A stretch of 37,566 bases of DNA from Nonlabens sp. (lineage in GTDB: Bacteria; Bacteroidota; Bacteroidia; Flavobacteriales; Flavobacteriaceae): positions 1 through 37,566 of the forward strand of contig JALZUY010000304.1 of assembly GCA_023301395.1 (NCBI GenBank), written 5' to 3'. Shown in pieces: positions 7,010 through 16,268 of this stretch (the first letter of the stretch is position 1; the number at the start of each line of letters is the position of its first letter). A model generated the notes under the pieces. That model made no database searches, was not told the origin of the DNA, and was given only the letters and a program-made list of their open reading frames with translations. The position numbers and the translations under genes are program-made.

Positions 7010-8465
7010 GAGCTCTATCAATCGTCTTTTTAAGCACACATTTGTCTATGGTCTAGCGACGGTATTGCCTCGATTATTAACCGTTTTACTGACTCCATTA
7101 CTTACTAATTACTTACCTAATCCAGAAGATTTTGGAGAAGTATCCATCATATTCTCTTGGATAATTATATTCAACGTATTGTTGACTTACGGTACAGAAA
7201 CTGCTTTTTTCAGGTATTTTACAGAGACTAAGGATAAATCCAAAGTACTAGGAACAGCGCTAGGAACTTTGTTAGGAACCACATTACTATTTGTAGCCAT
7301 AGCTTATTTAAGCTTAGATCACATTGCAGCGTGGACTGATAAATCTGCAAATTACTGGAAATGGGTTATAGGTGTACTCGCTTTTGATACACTAGCTGTT
7401 GTGCCATTTGCATATATGCGAGCGCAGGGAAAAGCGATGAAGTATGCGGTGATTAAAATGATTAATGTTATTATATCAGTAGGCTGTAGTGCGTTATTCT
7501 TAATCTGGTTACAAGATATTCCAGGTTTGGAAAATCTATTACCTAGCGATAAAATTGAATTGTATTTTATTGCTTTCTTTGGAGCAAGTGCATTGACTCT
7601 TTTAGTGATCTGTAGACCATACTTGAGTAAGTGGAAATTTGATTTACGACTGTGGAAAAAGATGCTGCGTTATGGTTTTCCTATTTTAATAGCAGGATTA
7701 GCATTTGCAGTAAATGAAACTTTTGATAAAATACTTCTAGAATGGTTACTGGAAGATAACGCTACAGATCAAGTAGGCGTTTATACCGCATGCTATAGAC
7801 TTGCGGTAGGAATGACATTATTTGCAACGGCATTTAAACTAGGTGTAGAACCTTTCTTTTTTAGTGAGGCTGGAAATGAGAAAGCACCACAACTCTATGC
7901 ACAAATTACTAAGATGTTTGTAATTCTAGGCTCTATTGCTTTGCTAGCTTATACAGTATTAGTAGATTTAATTAAAGTACTATTGATCAACGAGAAATAT
8001 TATGATGCTATGGATATCGTACCTATGATATTGATTGCGTACTTATTCTTCGGTATATATCAGTCCATATCTGTATGGTATAAAGTGACAGATAAAACTA
8101 AGTATGGAGCATACATATCTGTTCTAGGAGCTGCATTAACTATAGGAATGAATATTATATTGATCCCGCAAATAGGCTACATGGCAAGTGCAATTACTAC
8201 TTGTGCAGCTTATGGTTTAATGATGGTGACTTCTTATATCTTGAGTAGAAAACACTTTGCGATTCCTTATGATCTTAAAAACATCCTGTTGTATTTGAGC
8301 GTATCGATTAGTTTTTCGTTAATTTTCTTTTATTTTTTCCGTTCAGCATTGGGAATAGGCAGTTGGAGTCTTTATCTTGTGGGAATAGCGATGATCGCAG
8401 TTCTTGCCGGACTGATTTGGACTCGTGAAAAGGCATTTATTAAAAATTTGATTAAAAAATCATGA
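7008..8465 (+). CDS. Polysaccharide/lipid-linked oligosaccharide flippase (Wzx/MurJ-like, MOP superfamily)
   Basis: A 485-residue integral membrane protein with about 14 predicted helices, the size and layout of the polysaccharide-biosynthesis (RfbX/Wzx) branch of the MOP superfamily, which flips undecaprenyl-linked glycans across the inner membrane. The N-terminus ([21 protein letters not shown]) has the GLATVLPR motif I know from Bacteroidota members. The start must be TTG at 7008: an in-frame TAG lies at 6984-6986 and no ATG lies between, while the next Met would remove the first conserved helix. The stop overlaps the dut start (ATGA). It opens a six-gene co-directional run. The substrate is not evident. 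Confidence 0.88.
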   Translation: MSSINRLFKHTFVYGLATVLPRLLTVLLTPLLTNYLPNPEDFGEVSIIFSWIIIFNVLLTYGTETAFFRYFTETKDKSKVLGTALGTLLGTTLLFVAIAYLSLDHIAAWTDKSANYWKWVIGVLAFDTLAVVPFAYMRAQGKAMKYAVIKMINVIISVGCSALFLIWLQDIPGLENLLPSDKIELYFIAFFGASALTLLVICRPYLSKWKFDLRLWKKMLRYGFPILIAGLAFAVNETFDKILLEWLLEDNATDQVGVYTACYRLAVGMTLFATAFKLGVEPFFFSEAGNEKAPQLYAQITKMFVILGSIALLAYTVLVDLIKVLLINEKYYDAMDIVPMILIAYLFFGIYQSISVWYKVTDKTKYGAYISVLGAALTIGMNIILIPQIGYMASAITTCAAYGLMMVTSYILSRKHFAIPYDLKNILLYLSVSISFSLIFFYFFRSALGIGSWSLYLVGIAMIAVLAGLIWTREKAFIKNLIKKS

Positions 8466-8896
8466 CCATAAAAATCATCAATAAATCAGCACACGTGTTG
8501 CCACATTATGAGACTGAGGCAAGTGCAGGAATGGATTTAAGAGCAAACCTAGAAACAGCAATAGTGCTAGAACCTATGGATCGTGCGATTATAAAAACAG
8601 GATTATTTATAGAATTACCTATAGGTTATGAAGCACAAGTAAGACCTAGAAGTGGTCTTGCTGCAAAAAAAGGAATCACAGTTCTCAACGCTCCAGGCAC
8701 AGTAGATGCAGATTATCGTGGAGAAATAGGCGTGATTCTTGTAAATTTATCAAATGAAGCCTTTACGGTAGAAAACGGTGAACGCATCGCACAACTAGTC
8801 ATTGCAAAACACGAGCGTGCTGAGTGGCATAAAGTAGAAGAATTAAGCAGTACTGATCGCGGCGCAGGTGGTTTTGGTAGTACTGGAGTAAAATAA
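8462..8896 (+). CDS. dut: dUTP diphosphatase
   Basis: Hydrolyses dUTP to dUMP and pyrophosphate, keeping uracil out of DNA and feeding dTMP synthesis; a cytosolic homotrimer. All five trimeric dUTPase motifs are visible in order: AGMDLRA (about 21-27), RPRSGLA (about 61-67), [11 protein letters not shown] (about 79-89, with the base-binding Tyr and catalytic Asp), GERIAQLVI (about 102-110) and the C-terminal [10 protein letters not shown] arm. Length 144 is standard. It overlaps the flippase stop by 4 bases and lies 43 bases before the nucleotidyltransferase gene. Confidence 0.97.
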   Translation: MTIKIINKSAHVLPHYETEASAGMDLRANLETAIVLEPMDRAIIKTGLFIELPIGYEAQVRPRSGLAAKKGITVLNAPGTVDADYRGEIGVILVNLSNEAFTVENGERIAQLVIAKHERAEWHKVEELSSTDRGAGGFGSTGVK

Positions 8897-8939
8897 ATAC
8901 GATACTGAATTCTGCAATAGCAGATTTATATAACATACT

Positions 8940-9956
8940 ATGAAAATAATTGTACCTATGGCTGGACGTGGTTCCAGATTAAGACCACATTCATTAACAG
9001 TACCTAAGCCATTAATTCCTATTGCAAACAAACCTATCGTTCACAGATTAGTGACTGATATTGCTCGCATACTTGAAGAACCCGTTACTGAGGTCGCATT
9101 TATTCTAGGTGATCCAGCATTTTTTGGTGATGATGTAGTAACTAGTTTAGAAGAACTGGCAACTAGTCTAGGTGCCAAAGCTAGTATTTACCGTCAAGGT
9201 CAACCACTAGGAACGGGACATGCTATCATGAGTGCTGCAGACTCACTTTCGGGACCAGCAGTAGTTGCATATGCAGATACATTGATAAGAGCAGATTTCA
9301 AATTAGATCCAGCTGCAGACGCTGTTATATGGACTAAGCAAGTAGATCAACCAGAAGCTTATGGAGTTGTAAAACTTAATGAGAAAGAAGAAATCGTGGA
9401 GCTAGTTGAGAAACCAGAAACATTTGTGTCTGATCAAGCAGTGATAGGTATTTACTACTTTAAAGAAGTAGCAGATCTTAAAAAAGAGCTACAATTTGTA
9501 TTAGAAAACAACATCATCAATGGTGGAGAATACCAAATCAATGATGGTATCAAGCGCATGATGCAAAACGGTAAAGTTTTTAAAACTGGAACTGTAGACG
9601 AGTGGATGGATTGTGGTAATAAAGTAGTTACTGTAGAGACTAACTCACGTATTATGGAATTCATGAAAAAGGATGGAAATGATGAAATTAATACAAATCC
9701 TACACTAGAAAATGCTAAAATCATCGAGCCGTGCGTTATAGACTCATCAGTTGTGATTAAGAATTCAACCGTTGGACCTCATGTTTCAATAGGAGCAGGA
9801 ACAGTAATTGAAAATTCAACTATTAAAAACTCTTTGATCCAGACAAATTCGGTTATTAAAAACGCAACACTGGACGAGGCTATGATTGGTAATCACGTGA
9901 AGTATGATGCTAAGTATAACAAAGTAAGCATAGGTGATTACACTGTAATGGAATAG
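8940..9956 (+). CDS. Sugar-1-phosphate nucleotidyltransferase
   Basis: Transfers a nucleotidyl group to a sugar-1-phosphate to give an NDP-sugar for glycan synthesis in the cytosol. The N-terminal Rossmann-like domain opens with MKIIVPMAGRGSRLRPHS and VPKPLIPI, the GxGxRLxP and KP signatures of the NTP_transferase family; a metal-binding YADT lies near residue 120. From about 255 the C-terminus has hexapeptide-like repeats (IEPCVIDSSVVIKNSTVGPH and on), a left-handed beta-helix. Length 338 suits this two-domain class. Between the flippase and envelope lipoproteins it probably serves the same glycan pathway. The sugar (glucose, mannose or GlcNAc) cannot be fixed from sequence, so no symbol is given. 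Confidence 0.88.
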   Translation: MKIIVPMAGRGSRLRPHSLTVPKPLIPIANKPIVHRLVTDIARILEEPVTEVAFILGDPAFFGDDVVTSLEELATSLGAKASIYRQGQPLGTGHAIMSAADSLSGPAVVAYADTLIRADFKLDPAADAVIWTKQVDQPEAYGVVKLNEKEEIVELVEKPETFVSDQAVIGIYYFKEVADLKKELQFVLENNIINGGEYQINDGIKRMMQNGKVFKTGTVDEWMDCGNKVVTVETNSRIMEFMKKDGNDEINTNPTLENAKIIEPCVIDSSVVIKNSTVGPHVSIGAGTVIENSTIKNSLIQTNSVIKNATLDEAMIGNHVKYDAKYNKVSIGDYTVME

Positions 9957-9975
9957 TTATTGAATTGAAAACCTC

Positions 9976-11355
9976 ATGAATAAATACATATCAATTTTCT
10001 TGATGCTGGCTGCTCTATCATGGAACACGACTACTCATGCCCAAGAAGAAGTGGAAGAAGTAGAAGTAAATCAAGATGATTTAGGAGATGTATCAAACAG
10101 TTTTAAGGATACTTTTTTTAACGCACTGGCAGAAAAGGCTAAGGGCAATAACGACCGTGCTATTGTTTTACTAGAGAATTGTGCAGTGCAACAACCTACC
10201 TCTGGTGCCGTTCAGTTTGAACTGGCAAAGAATCATTTTGCAAATAAATCTTTTTCAAAAGCAGAATCATCTATCAAAAAAAGTCTCGAATTATCTGGGC
10301 AAAATGAATGGATGCTTGACATGCTTTTTGATATTTATGATGAGCAAAAAGATTATGAAAAGGCAGTTCCAGTTATGGAGCAACTGGCACAAATTAATGA
10401 TAATTATGAAGAGTTTTTACCTACTCTTTACTATAGGATTGGCCAGTATGATAAATCATTGAAATCACTTGATGCCATTGATGCAAAACAAGGAAGTAAT
10501 GATTCACGCAGGAATTCATTGCGTCGCAGTCTGGAATCGAGACAGGAACAAGAAGTACGTAAGGAGAATAATATTGAATCATTAGAGGCGTCAATAGCAA
10601 AAGACCCTAAGAACGAGCAAGCATACATTAATTTGATATACATGCATGGTCGCAATGGAAATAAAGAAGCTGTTTTTGAGGTGGCACAAGATTTTGAACA
10701 CAACCTACCTAACAGTGACGCCGCACATTTAGCACTTTATAAAATCTATATTGAAAACGATCGCATTAATGAAGGAACTGCAAGTCTCGAGAAAATCTTA
10801 ACTTCAAATAAGATTGATAAAGAAACTAAAATGAAAGTCCTTCAAGACTTTATAAGCATGGCCGGCGGTAATCTAGAACTAGAAACGGTGGTTCCTCAAG
10901 CAATCAACTGGTTGTCAAATGACATTGAAGATCCTAATGCATATCGTGCAATGGGTGATTTTTATCTTAAGAATAAAGATGCTTCTCAAGCAATTGCTTT
11001 TTATGAAAAAGGACTAGAGCTGGATAGTAATAACGTGAATTTATTAAAGAGCGTTGCACTTTTAACAATTGATGTTAAGGACTTTAATAAAACGTTGAAG
11101 GTTACAGGCGCGGCTATTGAAAAATTTCCAGCGCAACCTTTATTTTATTTACTAAATGGAGTTGCTCACAATAATTTAAATGCGCCAGATCAAGCGATTG
11201 AAAGTATAGAAACTGGACAAAGTTACTTGCTCGATGAAGTGAAGTTGGAACAAGACATGTACAGGCAATTAGCTATTTCCTATGATAAAAAAGGAGATAC
11301 CGCTCAAGCAGCAAAAATGAGATCCAAAGCTCAAGAACTCTCAAAAAAATTATAA
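9976..11355 (+). CDS. Periplasmic TPR-repeat protein
   Basis: A 459-residue exported helical-repeat protein. The signal peptide runs to about residue 22 (MNKYISIFLMLAALSWNTTT, then HAQ). An acidic stretch (EEVEEVEVNQDDLGD) precedes tetratricopeptide repeats through the rest, for example QFELAKNHFANKSFSKAESS and AYRAMGDFYLKNKDASQAIA. Such proteins are scaffolds for protein assembly. It lies 19 bases after the nucleotidyltransferase, and its stop abuts the DUF4292 start, so the three genes 9976-13316 form one tight unit. By context it may work in lipoprotein or envelope assembly; that is inference. Confidence 0.87.
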   Translation: MNKYISIFLMLAALSWNTTTHAQEEVEEVEVNQDDLGDVSNSFKDTFFNALAEKAKGNNDRAIVLLENCAVQQPTSGAVQFELAKNHFANKSFSKAESSIKKSLELSGQNEWMLDMLFDIYDEQKDYEKAVPVMEQLAQINDNYEEFLPTLYYRIGQYDKSLKSLDAIDAKQGSNDSRRNSLRRSLESRQEQEVRKENNIESLEASIAKDPKNEQAYINLIYMHGRNGNKEAVFEVAQDFEHNLPNSDAAHLALYKIYIENDRINEGTASLEKILTSNKIDKETKMKVLQDFISMAGGNLELETVVPQAINWLSNDIEDPNAYRAMGDFYLKNKDASQAIAFYEKGLELDSNNVNLLKSVALLTIDVKDFNKTLKVTGAAIEKFPAQPLFYLLNGVAHNNLNAPDQAIESIETGQSYLLDEVKLEQDMYRQLAISYDKKGDTAQAAKMRSKAQELSKKL

Positions 11356-12111
11356 ATGAAAGGATATAGAATTCTTTACATCTTCCTAGCGATGATAGTT
11401 ATAAGTTGTGGTGGTGTTCAAAAAGCTGCAAATAGCGCAAGCGCAACTGCAAAAAAAGTAAGTGTGGTAAAAGCTCATACAGCGGCTCGCACAGATTTTA
11501 AAACCATGAAATCGCGCCTTTCAGTTAATTATAAGGACGAGAAACAATCGCGTAACGTGACTGTAGATTTGCGTATTGAAAAGGGTAAGCAAATCTGGAT
11601 GAGCGCAAAGTTTCTTGGATTTACAGCAGCAAAAGTATACATCACGCCAGATCGAGTTCAGTTTTATGAAAAACTAGGAAAGCGATCTTTTGATGGTGAT
11701 TTTTCATTAATCAGTGACTTTTTAGGAGAAGCTCTGGAGTATGATCAACTAGAAGATTTGTTACTAGGTCAGGCTGTAGAATACTTGCAGCCGCATGAAT
11801 TTGCAGTCGTAGATAATCAATATCAATTTACTCAAGGGCAATTGATTGAGAAGCTTTTTAAACTACGTCCGTCAGACTTTAAAGTAAGCGAGCAGTCTAT
11901 AAGAAAACCAGTAGAGGATAGCTTTCTAGTCATCACTTATCCTGATTATCAAGTGGTGGAAAAACGTATTATTCCGTTAGAGGTTAAAGTGGATGCAAAA
12001 CGTGGAAAACGTTTTTCTCAGGTAACCCTAGAGTTTAAAAATGTAGAATTCAATCAGGATTTATCCTTTCCATTCTCCATTCCGTCTAACAGTAAACCTA
12101 TGAATCTGTAA
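11356..12111 (+). CDS. DUF4292 lipoprotein
   Basis: A 251-residue lipoprotein (MKGYRILYIFLAMIVISC, lipidated Cys18) matching the DUF4292 family, common in Bacteroidota between a TPR protein and an EnvC-like protein, exactly the order here. The body is beta-rich (VDLRIEKGKQIWMSAKFLGF, then AAKVYITPDRVQFYEK), reminding me of the LolA/LolB fold that carries lipoprotein acyl chains. If so it could take part in lipoprotein or lipid transport to the outer membrane, but that is a fold-level guess. It starts right after the TPR stop and overlaps the next start by one base (TAATG). Confidence 0.82.
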   Translation: MKGYRILYIFLAMIVISCGGVQKAANSASATAKKVSVVKAHTAARTDFKTMKSRLSVNYKDEKQSRNVTVDLRIEKGKQIWMSAKFLGFTAAKVYITPDRVQFYEKLGKRSFDGDFSLISDFLGEALEYDQLEDLLLGQAVEYLQPHEFAVVDNQYQFTQGQLIEKLFKLRPSDFKVSEQSIRKPVEDSFLVITYPDYQVVEKRIIPLEVKVDAKRGKRFSQVTLEFKNVEFNQDLSFPFSIPSNSKPMNL

Positions 12112-13316
12112 TGATTAGAAAAGGTCTCTTATTTGGGGTACTGTTTTTGAGTTTCGCTTTCGCGAAAGCGCAATCAGAAAAAGCAAAACTAGAAGCTCGT
12201 AAGGCAAAAATTCAGTCGGAGATCAACCAATACTCGCGACTACTTAAAGACGTTAAAAAAGAAAGTAAAACGATGGTGTTGCTGGTGGAAACCATTGACA
12301 AAAAGATATCGAGTACACAGCAATTAATAAACATCACAAATAAGCAAGCCAACTTGATCACTCGTAGTATTAAGAAAAATACAGACGAGAATGCCAAGTT
12401 GAAAAAGGAACTCAAGGTTCAAAAAGAGGAATATGCACGCATGATTGTAAAAGCATATAAGTCTAAAAATGAACAAAGTAGATTGATGTTCTTACTGTCC
12501 TCAGAAGATTTTTTACAAGCTTACAAACGAGTTCAATACTTGAAATCCTACGCAGACTATCGCAAGAAACAAGCTGATGAGATTACCGGTAAATCCGTGC
12601 GATTAGAAGAGATCAATAAAGAGCTTAAAGTTGAAAAAAAGCAAAAACAAGAAGTATTAAAAATCAATAAACAGCAGCGTATTGCATTACGAAAAGATAA
12701 GCAAGAGCAAGAAAACTTACTCGCAGTTGTAAAGCAGGACGAAAAGAAATATGCCAAAGAAATAAGAACAGCAAGCAAAGAACGCGCTAAGATTAATAGG
12801 CAAATCCAAAAACTTATTGAAGCAGATATTGCTGCTTCTAACAAGGGGAAAACAGGTGCTGTAAAAGGCAAGTTCTTCCTTTCTCCTGAGGCAAAAGCAC
12901 TCGCAAAAAACTTCAAATCAAATCAAGGTAAACTACCATATCCTGTAGACGAGTTTATCATCTCAAGAAAGTATGGAGATCAACCACATCCAGTACTTGC
13001 AGGAATTAAAATCGCCTCAAATGGACTGCGATTTCAAGCTCCAGTAAACTCTGCGGCAAGGGCAGTTTTCAATGGAGAAGTGGTTAGAGTTCAAAAAGCG
13101 GCTAACGGAATTTTATCGGTCTACGTGAGACATGGTAATTATACTTCTGTATACGGGAATTTAAAAAGTGTTGAAGTTCAAAAAGGAGATAAATTGACTA
13201 CTAGAGATATAATAGGTACTGTGTTTACTAATAATTCTGGAGTCACTGAACTGCGTTTCGTTTTAATGGAAGACAGTCATACAGTCGATCCTGCAAAATG
13301 GTTGCTCCGATTTTAA
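12111..13316 (+). CDS. EnvC-like murein hydrolase activator (degenerate M23 domain)
   Basis: A 401-residue periplasmic protein: signal peptide ending FAFAKAQ (cleavage after about residue 20), a long coiled coil from about 23 to 250 rich in Lys, Glu and Gln, then an M23/LytM-like domain (about 285-401). EnvC proteins do not cut peptidoglycan; they open amidases during cell separation. The zinc ligands of active M23 enzymes are missing: the usual HxxxxD place reads GLRFQAP, and the HxH place reads TELRFVL, so activator rather than enzyme is well supported. The 16-bp palindrome at 12155-12170 encodes the FAFAKA of the signal peptide. The stop is one base from the convergent thioesterase gene. 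Confidence 0.88.
   Translation: MIRKGLLFGVLFLSFAFAKAQSEKAKLEARKAKIQSEINQYSRLLKDVKKESKTMVLLVETIDKKISSTQQLINITNKQANLITRSIKKNTDENAKLKKELKVQKEEYARMIVKAYKSKNEQSRLMFLLSSEDFLQAYKRVQYLKSYADYRKKQADEITGKSVRLEEINKELKVEKKQKQEVLKINKQQRIALRKDKQEQENLLAVVKQDEKKYAKEIRTASKERAKINRQIQKLIEADIAASNKGKTGAVKGKFFLSPEAKALAKNFKSNQGKLPYPVDEFIISRKYGDQPHPVLAGIKIASNGLRFQAPVNSAARAVFNGEVVRVQKAANGILSVYVRHGNYTSVYGNLKSVEVQKGDKLTTRDIIGTVFTNNSGVTELRFVLMEDSHTVDPAKWLLRF
12155..12170. repeat. 16-bp palindrome (exact), inside the EnvC-like signal peptide
   Basis: An exact CGCTTTCGCGAAAGCG read as F-A-F-A-K-A at the signal peptidase cleavage region of the EnvC-like protein. Confidence 0.9.
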
Positions 13317-13317
13317 T

Positions 13318-13833
13318 TTAATCTTCTTCAAACAGCGCTTTAAGTTCTGTAGCATCTTTTGCTTTCATTTTTCCAGCAAGAACGAGACTTAATTGCTTGC
13401 GACGTAATGCGCCCACAAATTTCAATTTTTCATCTTTAGTTTCTGGTACAATTTCTGGAATTTGAACAGGTCTACCAGTTTCATCTACGGCTACAAAGGT
13501 ATAAAGCCCTTCATTTGCTTTAGTCTTTTCACCGCTTTCACGGTCTTCAATCCATACATCCATGTGAACTTCCATAGAGGTCTTAAAGGCTCTTGTAACC
13601 TTTGCTTCTATAGTCACAACACTTCCTAAAGGAACCATTCTATTAAACGCTACGTGGTTTACTGAAGCCGTTACAACAATACGTCTACAGTGTCTTCTAG
13701 CGGCTATACTAGCTGCGCGATCCATACGAGCAAGTAATTCACCACCGAAGAGATTATTCAATGGATTAGTCTCACTAGGTAAGACCATGTCAGTAACTGT
13801 GGTAAATGATTGTGAAGGCGTTTTAGCTTCCAT
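13318..13833 (-). CDS. Acyl-CoA thioesterase, hotdog fold
   Basis: Hydrolyses acyl-CoA to free acid and CoA in the cytosol. The family pattern of YciA/BFIT-type hotdog enzymes is plain: NPLNNLFGGELLARMDRAAS near 23-42 (Asn and the GG-x-LL helix), then HVAFNRMVPLGSVVTIEAKV. The frame extends to a TTG at 13851, but ATG 13833 is the better start: a perfect TAnnTTTG promoter box lies at 13856-13849 and would overlap the longer coding region. From ATG the product is 171 residues, and begins MEAKTPSQSF. It is convergent with the EnvC-like gene with one base between the stops. Confidence 0.9.
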   Translation of the reverse strand: MEAKTPSQSFTTVTDMVLPSETNPLNNLFGGELLARMDRAASIAARRHCRRIVVTASVNHVAFNRMVPLGSVVTIEAKVTRAFKTSMEVHMDVWIEDRESGEKTKANEGLYTFVAVDETGRPVQIPEIVPETKDEKLKFVGALRRKQLSLVLAGKMKAKDATELKALFEED

Positions 13834-13848
13834 TATTGGGATTTTGTA

Positions 13849-13882
13849 CAAAGGTACTACTACCTATTTCTTTTTAGCTCAA
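13849..13882 (-). promoter_or_regulatory. Promoter for the thioesterase gene
   Basis: On the minus strand TTG (13882-13880), a 23-base spacer and a perfect TACCTTTG (13856-13849). The start site would be near 13844, about 11 bases before ATG 13833, and this decides the start codon. Confidence 0.6.
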
Positions 13883-13948
13883 ATGCTTAAAAAGCTAAGG
13901 ATTATTTAACGTGATTGACATTTAAAAAGAGCCTATGTTTCAGTTCGT

Positions 13949-13970
13949 CAGTTCGAGCGCAGTCGAGAAC
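13949..13970. repeat. Short dispersed repeat, CAGTTCGAGCGCAGTCGAGAAC
   Basis: An element with near-dyad symmetry (GTTCGAGCGCAGTCGAGAAC; GTTC...GAAC ends) in the gap between the thioesterase and acetyltransferase genes. I have seen this form as a dispersed repeat in other Bacteroidota; only one copy is in this window. Confidence 0.4.
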
Positions 13971-13975
13971 TAAAT

Positions 13976-14527
13976 CTATAAGCCTTTTAAATAATCCTCA
14001 CGAGTTTGCTTGTAAATAATAAAATCTTTCTCGGCAGGATAGCGACCATAAACAATCATGTCATTATTAAGAGCTACTTTTTGAGATCCTATATTATTCT
14101 CATGTATCACAGATATAAGTGCATTGCCAAAGTCTTTATCATGACCTTTTTCAAATCCTATCTTTTTAATAAATTGAGCAGCTTCACTTGCATATCCTTG
14201 CTGCCAGTATTCTGGTAAAATGGAATAACCTACTTCGAGTTGTTTGCGTCCATCTATATCTTGAATAAGTAAACCTGCCTGCCCTATCATTTTACCGGTC
14301 TCTTTGTGAATTAACACATTCATTCCTCCAGTTTGTTCTTCATAACGAGCCATTGATTTTTCAAACCATTTCTCACAACGCTGCTGTTGTGTGAAGTTTT
14401 TATCCATCGCTAGATATGTGCCTACTTCTGGCCTTTCAAATAGTGGTAACCATTCCTCAAAGTCTGTTTCTTTAAGCAATCTAAATGTTAATCGTTCTGT
14501 TTCTAAATTGGGTAATAGATATTTCAT
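13976..14527 (-). CDS. GNAT-family N-acetyltransferase (paralogue A)
   Basis: A 183-residue acetyl-CoA-dependent acetyltransferase of the RimJ/RimL-like group. It opens with LETERLTFRLL, typical of Acetyltransf_3. The acetyl-CoA loop is WQQGYASEA (Q/R-x-x-G-x-A, about 132-140) and motif D is SQKVALNND. It is 7 bases downstream of a paralogue on the same strand, and the two align over their whole length (LEVGYSILP, KETGKMIGQ shared). The substrate is unknown: ribosomal protein N-termini, amino acids or antibiotics are possible for this group. Confidence 0.85.
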   Translation of the reverse strand: MKYLLPNLETERLTFRLLKETDFEEWLPLFERPEVGTYLAMDKNFTQQQRCEKWFEKSMARYEEQTGGMNVLIHKETGKMIGQAGLLIQDIDGRKQLEVGYSILPEYWQQGYASEAAQFIKKIGFEKGHDKDFGNALISVIHENNIGSQKVALNNDMIVYGRYPAEKDFIIYKQTREDYLKGL

Positions 14528-14534
14528 AATTGTA

Positions 14535-15089
14535 TTACTTCTTCAACCATTCTTCTCGAGACTGACTATACACATGAAAACGATTATCGCCAAAATCAGT
14601 AAACGTTTTCTCTAGAATCATTCCGTTATTTAAAGCTACTTTTTTTGAGTCATAATTATCTACATGTAACATTGAAACTACCGTATCATTAAAATCTTTA
14701 TCAAATTGATGTTCAAAGGCATAGTTTTTTGCAGCTATAGCAGCTTCAGTAGCATAACCTTTATTGCGATGAACTGGTAGGATTGAATAACCTACTTCTA
14801 ATCGTGGTTCACCATCCATATTTTGAGTTAGTATACCACATTGCCCTATCATTTTACCGGTTTCTTTAAGAATTAAGGCATTGAGTCCTCCGCGATTTTC
14901 ATCATAGCGTAATAGGCATTTTTCAAACCAAAACTCACATAATTTCAGCGCCGTTTTATCAGGATCTAGAAATAGAAAATGCCGATCTAAATCGGGACTA
15001 AAAAAAGGCAACCAGGCTTCAAAATCGCTTTTTTCTATCAAGCGAAATCTCAGTCGTTCTGTTTCCAGGTTGTTTGGCACGTATTTCAT
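14535..15089 (-). CDS. GNAT-family N-acetyltransferase (paralogue B)
   Basis: A 184-residue protein, first gene of the tandem pair. It has NLETERLRFRLIEKSDF at the N-terminus, KETGKMIGQ, LEVGYSILP, the acetyl-CoA loop RNKGYATEA (about 133-141) and DSKKVALNNGM. The pair arose by duplication, but the two differ strongly in residues 40-65, the usual acceptor-binding side, so their substrates have probably diverged. ATG 15089 is the natural start, matching paralogue A at MKY. No clear promoter is seen. Confidence 0.85.
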   Translation of the reverse strand: MKYVPNNLETERLRFRLIEKSDFEAWLPFFSPDLDRHFLFLDPDKTALKLCEFWFEKCLLRYDENRGGLNALILKETGKMIGQCGILTQNMDGEPRLEVGYSILPVHRNKGYATEAAIAAKNYAFEHQFDKDFNDTVVSMLHVDNYDSKKVALNNGMILEKTFTDFGDNRFHVYSQSREEWLKK

Positions 15090-15149
15090 GATATGAAGTT
15101 AGGAAAAATAAAGACATCTTAACACGCAAACTCAACGGAGTTCATCTAA

Positions 15150-15240
15150 GTTGTTTAAATTGAAATTTTTAGACAGGTGTCCCGCAGCCTAGACTTTTGG
15201 TTCGTTTTGCGGCAATGGCAAAAATGAACGAAGCTTTTTT
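15150..15240. other. Intergenic sequence with an imperfect hairpin, function unclear
   Basis: TTCGTTTTGC (15201-15210) can fold onto GCAAAA (15218-15223) and AACGAA (15227-15232) with a bulge, followed by TTTTTT to 15240. It has plus-strand terminator form, yet no plus-strand gene ends nearby. It may be repeat debris or a small RNA end. Confidence 0.3.
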
Positions 15241-15283
15241 AAGGTATGTATTCTTAAAATTAGAAAAAAGCGGACTTTAAAAA

Positions 15284-16264
15284 CTACTTAGAAAGAGAAC
15301 CAGTAAGTAACCATGCACCGGTAAAACCTTGTTTCCTTAAACGGTACAATTCGTTAATCGCATCATTACGATCTACATGGCTAGAGAACGCCACATTGTG
15401 TAATCCATATCTATTCACACCTATACGTTCAGCCTCGTAACCTTTATGGATAAGTTGCTTCACTTTCTTGTCGGCATTTAATGGATCTCTAAAAGCTCCA
15501 GCGACAATATGATAATTCTTAATAAGTGGTGCTACTTCTAGCTCAATACCAGGCAACGGATTAGGAATCACAAAAGTCGCTTCTTGAATCTCACGATTGA
15601 ATTGCTCATTTGCCATTTGTTCCACAGCAATTTCTGATTGGGCAACGTTTCTAGTATAGCTGTTAAAACCTGTATAGCTCAAACCTACTAGAACAGCACC
15701 TATTGCAGCATAGCGCAACCATGGTGTTTTACTCGCAGCAGGAACATGTAAAGGAACTACTGGAGTTTCTTCTTCAATTAAAACTGGCGTTTCAACAGCA
15801 GCTGTTTCAACAACTGGTACAGGAATAAAAGTCTCCATAGGAGTTCTATCTACCGCATATGTTTCATGAGCAGTAAGGCCAAAAGCCTCAGGCAAGTAAT
15901 TCACTAAATACATAGGTGTAAACTGCAACGACTGTTCTTCATTACGAGTAAAACGACCTATTTTGTGAATCGTTATCACACCATTTGTATCCAATTCATG
16001 ATCTAAGAAACGCACATAATTGCGCACTTCTTGAACTGCTTCTTGATAAGGGATAGACTCAACGGTTGCTACATAATTAACCAGTAAACCATCGTTTTGC
16101 TGGATTTGAGCATTAAATGTCAGTCCTTTCTTAGGTGGATAGATAGTATGACTACTCATAAAATGCTGAGCAGGCACACGACGCGATATAAACGCACCAT
16201 AGCCTGGTAATACCACACATTCATGGCGGTATAATAAATCAGATATGTAAGTAGCAATTTGCAT
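15284..16264 (-). CDS. HU-domain / SPOR-domain membrane protein
   Basis: A 326-residue bitopic protein. Residues 1-125 match the HU (CCDC81-like) domain pair of Bacteroidota proteins (VLPGYGAFISRRVPAQ; GVITIHKIGRFTRNE). A Pro/Glu/Val-rich linker follows, then one membrane helix (184-200, LRYAAIGAVLVGLSYTG) and a SPOR domain (249-326, YHIVAGAFRD). SPOR domains bind glycan strands stripped of stem peptides at the division site, so the protein may join a cytoplasmic HU-like domain to septal peptidoglycan. The promoter box ends only four bases before the ATG, so the mRNA may be leaderless. Confidence 0.88.
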   Translation of the reverse strand: MQIATYISDLLYRHECVVLPGYGAFISRRVPAQHFMSSHTIYPPKKGLTFNAQIQQNDGLLVNYVATVESIPYQEAVQEVRNYVRFLDHELDTNGVITIHKIGRFTRNEEQSLQFTPMYLVNYLPEAFGLTAHETYAVDRTPMETFIPVPVVETAAVETPVLIEEETPVVPLHVPAASKTPWLRYAAIGAVLVGLSYTGFNSYTRNVAQSEIAVEQMANEQFNREIQEATFVIPNPLPGIELEVAPLIKNYHIVAGAFRDPLNADKKVKQLIHKGYEAERIGVNRYGLHNVAFSSHVDRNDAINELYRLRKQGFTGAWLLTGSLSK

Positions 16265-16268
16265 GTCA

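Noticed and set aside
12111-13316. Active M23 endopeptidase
   Set aside because: Neither the HxxxxD nor the HxH zinc ligands are present, in contrast to the complete set in the 27110-28228 protein.
13834-13851. Longer thioesterase start at TTG 13851
   Set aside because: It would place the N-terminus over a perfect -7 promoter box, and the family begins near the ATG at 13833.
15201-15240. A plus-strand terminator
   Set aside because: No plus-strand gene ends upstream within 1 kb and the stem is bulged; listed only as unexplained sequence.
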